Shown piece after piece: positions 61,775 to 64,000 of a stretch of DNA of 64,000 bases. The stretch lies in NCBI RefSeq assembly GCF_003048255.1, contig NZ_CP028487.1, positions 3,224,001 to 3,288,000 on the forward strand, written 5' to 3'. This stretch comes from Yersinia massiliensis. Its GTDB lineage: Bacteria; Pseudomonadota; Gammaproteobacteria; Enterobacterales; Enterobacteriaceae. Both the position numbers and the translations under genes were made by a program. Position 1 is the first letter of the stretch; every line of letters starts with the position of its first letter. A model generated the notes under the pieces. The model searched no databases. It saw nothing but the letters and a program-made list of their open reading frames with translations, and was not told where the DNA came from.

Positions 61775-62539
61775 ATGAAGAATCTATTTTCATTAGAAAA
61801 ACGCAAAGTATTAATTACCGGTTCCGCACAGGGCATCGGTTTTTTATTAGCCAAAGGTTTGGCTGAATTTGGTGCTGAAATCATTATTAATGATATTACT
61901 GCCGAACGAGCAGAGAAAGCCGTCACTGAATTACGGGCAAGTGGTTTTATTGCGCATGCTGCTGCTTTTAATGTGACTGACCATGATGCAGTTAAAGCCG
62001 CCATCGAACAAATCGAAAATAGCATTGGCGCTATTGATATCTTAATTAATAATGCCGGTATTCAACGCCGCCATGCTTTTACCGAATTCCCAGAAAAAGA
62101 TTGGGACGATGTGATTGCCGTTAACCAGAAATCTGTCTTCTTGGTATCACAGGCTGTCTCTCGTTATATGGTCAAACGTCAACGCGGTAAAATCATCAAT
62201 ATTTGCTCCATGCAAAGTGAACTTGGTCGCGACACCATTACGCCATATGCCGCCTCTAAAGGTGCGGTCAAAATGTTGACCCGTGGCATGTGTGTCGAAC
62301 TGGCCCGCTACAACATTCAAGTCAATGGCATCGCCCCTGGTTATTTCAAAACCGATATGACCAAAGCCTTGGTTGATGATAAAGCCTTTACCGATTGGTT
62401 GTGCAAACGGACACCGGCGGCCCGTTGGGGTGACCCAGAAGAGTTGATTGGTGCGGCGGTTTATCTGTCGTCGAAAGCGTCTGACTTCGTTAACGGGCAT
62501 CTGTTGTTCGTTGATGGTGGCATGCTGGTCGCCGTTTGA
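61775..62539 (+). CDS. idnO: Gluconate 5-dehydrogenase-like SDR (IdnO)
   Basis: 254 residues (E. coli IdnO 254). Classical short-chain dehydrogenase with GSAQGIG (16-22), NNAG (92-95) and the catalytic S145, Y158 and K162 (PYAASKGAVK). It interconverts 5-ketogluconate and gluconate; the sequence is close to the IdnO/Gno type. It heads a plus-strand unit with the gluconokinase and the YhcH gene. Close relatives include 2-deoxygluconate and KduD dehydrogenases, so substrate is inferred. Confidence 0.92.
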   Translation: MKNLFSLEKRKVLITGSAQGIGFLLAKGLAEFGAEIIINDITAERAEKAVTELRASGFIAHAAAFNVTDHDAVKAAIEQIENSIGAIDILINNAGIQRRHAFTEFPEKDWDDVIAVNQKSVFLVSQAVSRYMVKRQRGKIINICSMQSELGRDTITPYAASKGAVKMLTRGMCVELARYNIQVNGIAPGYFKTDMTKALVDDKAFTDWLCKRTPAARWGDPEELIGAAVYLSSKASDFVNGHLLFVDGGMLVAV

Positions 62540-62582
62540 TGTGCGAACTGACATTGGTCAATGGCTGATACCGAGGAAAGCT

Positions 62583-63113
62583 ATGTCTGGTAAATGCATT
62601 ATTGTCATGGGTGTCTCTGGCACCGGTAAATCCTGTGTCGGGCAGGCACTCGCACAAGCGCTTAATGCTAAGTTTATTGATGGCGATGACTTACACCCTC
62701 GCGCCAATATCCAAAAAATGGCATCAGGCCAGCCACTCAATGATCAAGACCGTGCTCCATGGCTCGAGCGATTAAGTGACGTGGCATACAGCTTACAGCA
62801 AAAGAATGAAGTGGGTTTTTTAGTCTGTTCGGCACTGAAAAAGCAGTATCGCGACCGGTTACGTGCAGGGAACCATGGGATTCGTTTTTTATGGCTGACG
62901 GGTGATTACGATTTAGTGCTGCACAGAATGCAGCAACGCGCAGGGCATTTCATGCCTGAGAGCCTGCTAAAGAGCCAGTTTGCGACGTTAGAAGTGCCAG
63001 ATGCCAGCGAACCGGATGTTGTCCAAATTGATATTTCGCCGGATGTGGCCGGTGTGGTGGAACACTGCATTGCTGCACTGGCATCTGAGAATAGCGTGAG
63101 CCATTGCGCCTAG
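62583..63113 (+). CDS. idnK: Gluconokinase (GntK/IdnK type)
   Basis: 176 residues. P-loop GVSGTGKS (10-17), GDDLHPRANIQKMASGQPLNDQDRAPWL substrate block, VCSALKKQYRDRLR, and HFMPESLLKSQFATLEVP. It phosphorylates gluconate to 6-phosphogluconate, feeding Edd. The start ATG 62583 has GAGGAAAG upstream; the longer frame overlaps idnO and is a misread. idnK versus gntK cannot be separated by sequence alone; the IdnO neighbour suggests idnK. Confidence 0.93.
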   Translation: MSGKCIIVMGVSGTGKSCVGQALAQALNAKFIDGDDLHPRANIQKMASGQPLNDQDRAPWLERLSDVAYSLQQKNEVGFLVCSALKKQYRDRLRAGNHGIRFLWLTGDYDLVLHRMQQRAGHFMPESLLKSQFATLEVPDASEPDVVQIDISPDVAGVVEHCIAALASENSVSHCA

Positions 63114-63145
63114 CGCACAGGCCACACACAAAGACAGGAAGAGTT

Positions 63146-63613
63146 ATGATACTTGATGAATTGAAAATTGCGGTGAATAACCCGTTGTACCCCGAGGTGA
63201 TCCGCCGGACCTTAGCGGCGATCAGCCAACTGGATTTAGCTCATCTTCCGGCGGGTGAGCAAGAGATTGAAGGACGTGAAATTTACCTCAATCATATTAT
63301 TGCGACGACTAAACCGCTGTATGAGCAGGCACCTGAATTACATCGTTATTACATTGATATTCATATTTTGCTGGAAGGCAGTGAAGTCATTGGTGCGTCA
63401 CCTTCGACTCAGGGGCAACGTCCCACCATGGATTTTGATAGTGAGCGAGATTACGGCTTATTTGAAGGGATCAGCACAGAAACCTTGTTAACACTGGCCC
63501 CCGGTGATATCGCCCTGCTCTTCCCCGGTGAGTTGCATCGGCCAATGGGGACACTGGCAGAGGTTGGGCCGATTCGCAAAATTGTGGTGAAGGTAGCAGC
63601 GCATCTTATTTAA
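63146..63613 (+). CDS. YhcH/YjgK/YiaL-family protein
   Basis: 155 residues of the DUF386 cupin-like family (EbgC/YhcH): LAAISQLDL, YEQAPELHRYYIDIHILLEGSEVIG, and the tail GDIALLFPGELHRPM with metal-binding His residues. Members accompany sugar-acid and sialic-acid genes; a mutarotase or anomerase-like role is proposed for some. It is the last gene of the idnO-idnK unit, 32 bases after the kinase. Start ATG 63146 has AGGAAGAG upstream. Confidence 0.9.
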   Translation: MILDELKIAVNNPLYPEVIRRTLAAISQLDLAHLPAGEQEIEGREIYLNHIIATTKPLYEQAPELHRYYIDIHILLEGSEVIGASPSTQGQRPTMDFDSERDYGLFEGISTETLLTLAPGDIALLFPGELHRPMGTLAEVGPIRKIVVKVAAHLI

Positions 63614-63646
63614 TCGAATAACTCATTCGGTCATTAGCGTTTCATC

Positions 63647-63672
63647 GTTCACCTTGCGCACGTAAGGTGAAC
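63647..63672. terminator. Inverted repeat between the yhcH-like gene and ycdZ-like gene
   Basis: GTTCACCTT (63647-63655) pairs with AAGGTGAAC (63664-63672) with an 8-base loop, between convergent genes. No T run, so terminator status is weak. Confidence 0.5.
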
Positions 63673-63736
63673 ACTAAACGATGGTTAACCACCGTTAAAC
63701 GCGTTCTTATAACAGACGAAACTTGATTCAGTCCCC

Positions 63737-64000
63737 CTAATCAGCATCTATGCTCACCGCGGACCCTAACGGGTTCTTCCCTTGCCGATCGCGCTTCGCC
63801 GCCAACCACAAGCCACTATTCTTCATCGCATAGCCAAACACCACGCCAACCAACAGCGAAACTGTCACAAGCTTCCAATTGCCATTACCGGCAAAGGTCG
63901 CGCATGCGCCGATAAAGGTACCGGGAACAAAAGATAGCCACTGCTGACAGGCCTGAATACACATCAAAAACGCAACGATACCTGTCAGTACATACCCGAG
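63737..64000 (-). CDS. ycdZ: YcdZ-like inner membrane protein (DUF1097), 5' end cut
   Basis: The frame continues to the right window edge, so only 87 C-terminal residues are seen: membrane segments LGYVLTGIVAFLMC, and FVPGTFIGACATFAGNGNWKL, LLVGVVFGYAMKNSGLWLAA. These match the C-terminal half of E. coli YcdZ. Function unknown. Confidence 0.88.
   Translation of the reverse strand, partial: LGYVLTGIVAFLMCIQACQQWLSFVPGTFIGACATFAGNGNWKLVTVSLLVGVVFGYAMKNSGLWLAAKRDRQGKNPLGSAVSIDAD

Overview
This window comes from an enterobacterial chromosome, most likely a Yersinia species. The core genes (ompC-micF, rcsDBC, gyrA, ubiG, nrdAB-yfaE, yfaZ, menFDHBCE, elaB, edd) read as close but clearly diverged homologues of the E. 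coli K-12 proteins and largely keep the E. coli local order. An ERIC-family repeat lies beside rcsC. The species cannot be fixed from sequence alone. rcsD is an intact reading frame.

Layout: (1) 1-2.7 kb: end of a GPH-family sugar symporter, AmpH, and a tRNA-Ser/tRNA-Thr pair. (2) 2.8-4.4 kb: porin OmpC and the divergently transcribed antisense RNA MicF. (3) 4.7-22.5 kb: a type I secretion locus on the minus strand, reading from a 4256-residue BapA-like surface protein with about 38 Ig-like repeats to a TolC-like outer membrane protein, an ABC exporter and an HlyD-type adaptor. It lies between micF and rcsD, which are neighbours in E. coli, so it looks like an inserted accessory cassette. (4) 23.2-31.1 kb: an MFS protein, then the Rcs phosphorelay rcsD-rcsB and convergent rcsC. 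A 152-bp tandem ERIC-type array fills the rcsB/rcsC gap and supplies the rcsC stop codon. (5) 31.2-39.9 kb: gyrA, ubiG, nrdA-nrdB-yfaE and ecotin. (6) 39.9-45.0 kb: CinA-like YfaY, TyrP with TyrR boxes, YfaZ and catalase. (7) 45.1-45.6 kb: an inverted pair of roughly 155-bp GC-rich repeats. (8) 45.6-53.0 kb: the complete menaquinone operon menF-D-H-B-C-E. (9) 53.3-54.8 kb: an AT-rich insert with a RhiA-like gene, then elaB. (10) 55.0-63.6 kb: a sugar-acid cluster with Edd, a DUF336 protein, an ACS-type MFS transporter, a 2-hydroxyacid dehydrogenase, a LacI-type regulator, an IdnO-like dehydrogenase, a gluconokinase and a YhcH-family protein. (11) The right edge holds a partial ycdZ-like gene.

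How the parts work together: the four type I secretion genes form a self-contained cell-surface display and biofilm unit. The sugar-acid genes make a coherent route in which ketogluconates are imported, reduced to gluconate by the 2-hydroxyacid dehydrogenase or IdnO, phosphorylated by the gluconokinase and dehydrated by Edd into the Entner-Doudoroff pathway. GntR-type operators and CRP sites lie in both promoter regions. No aldolase (eda) is in the window. The men genes make menaquinone from chorismate. No CRISPR array, transposase, integrase or prophage gene was found.
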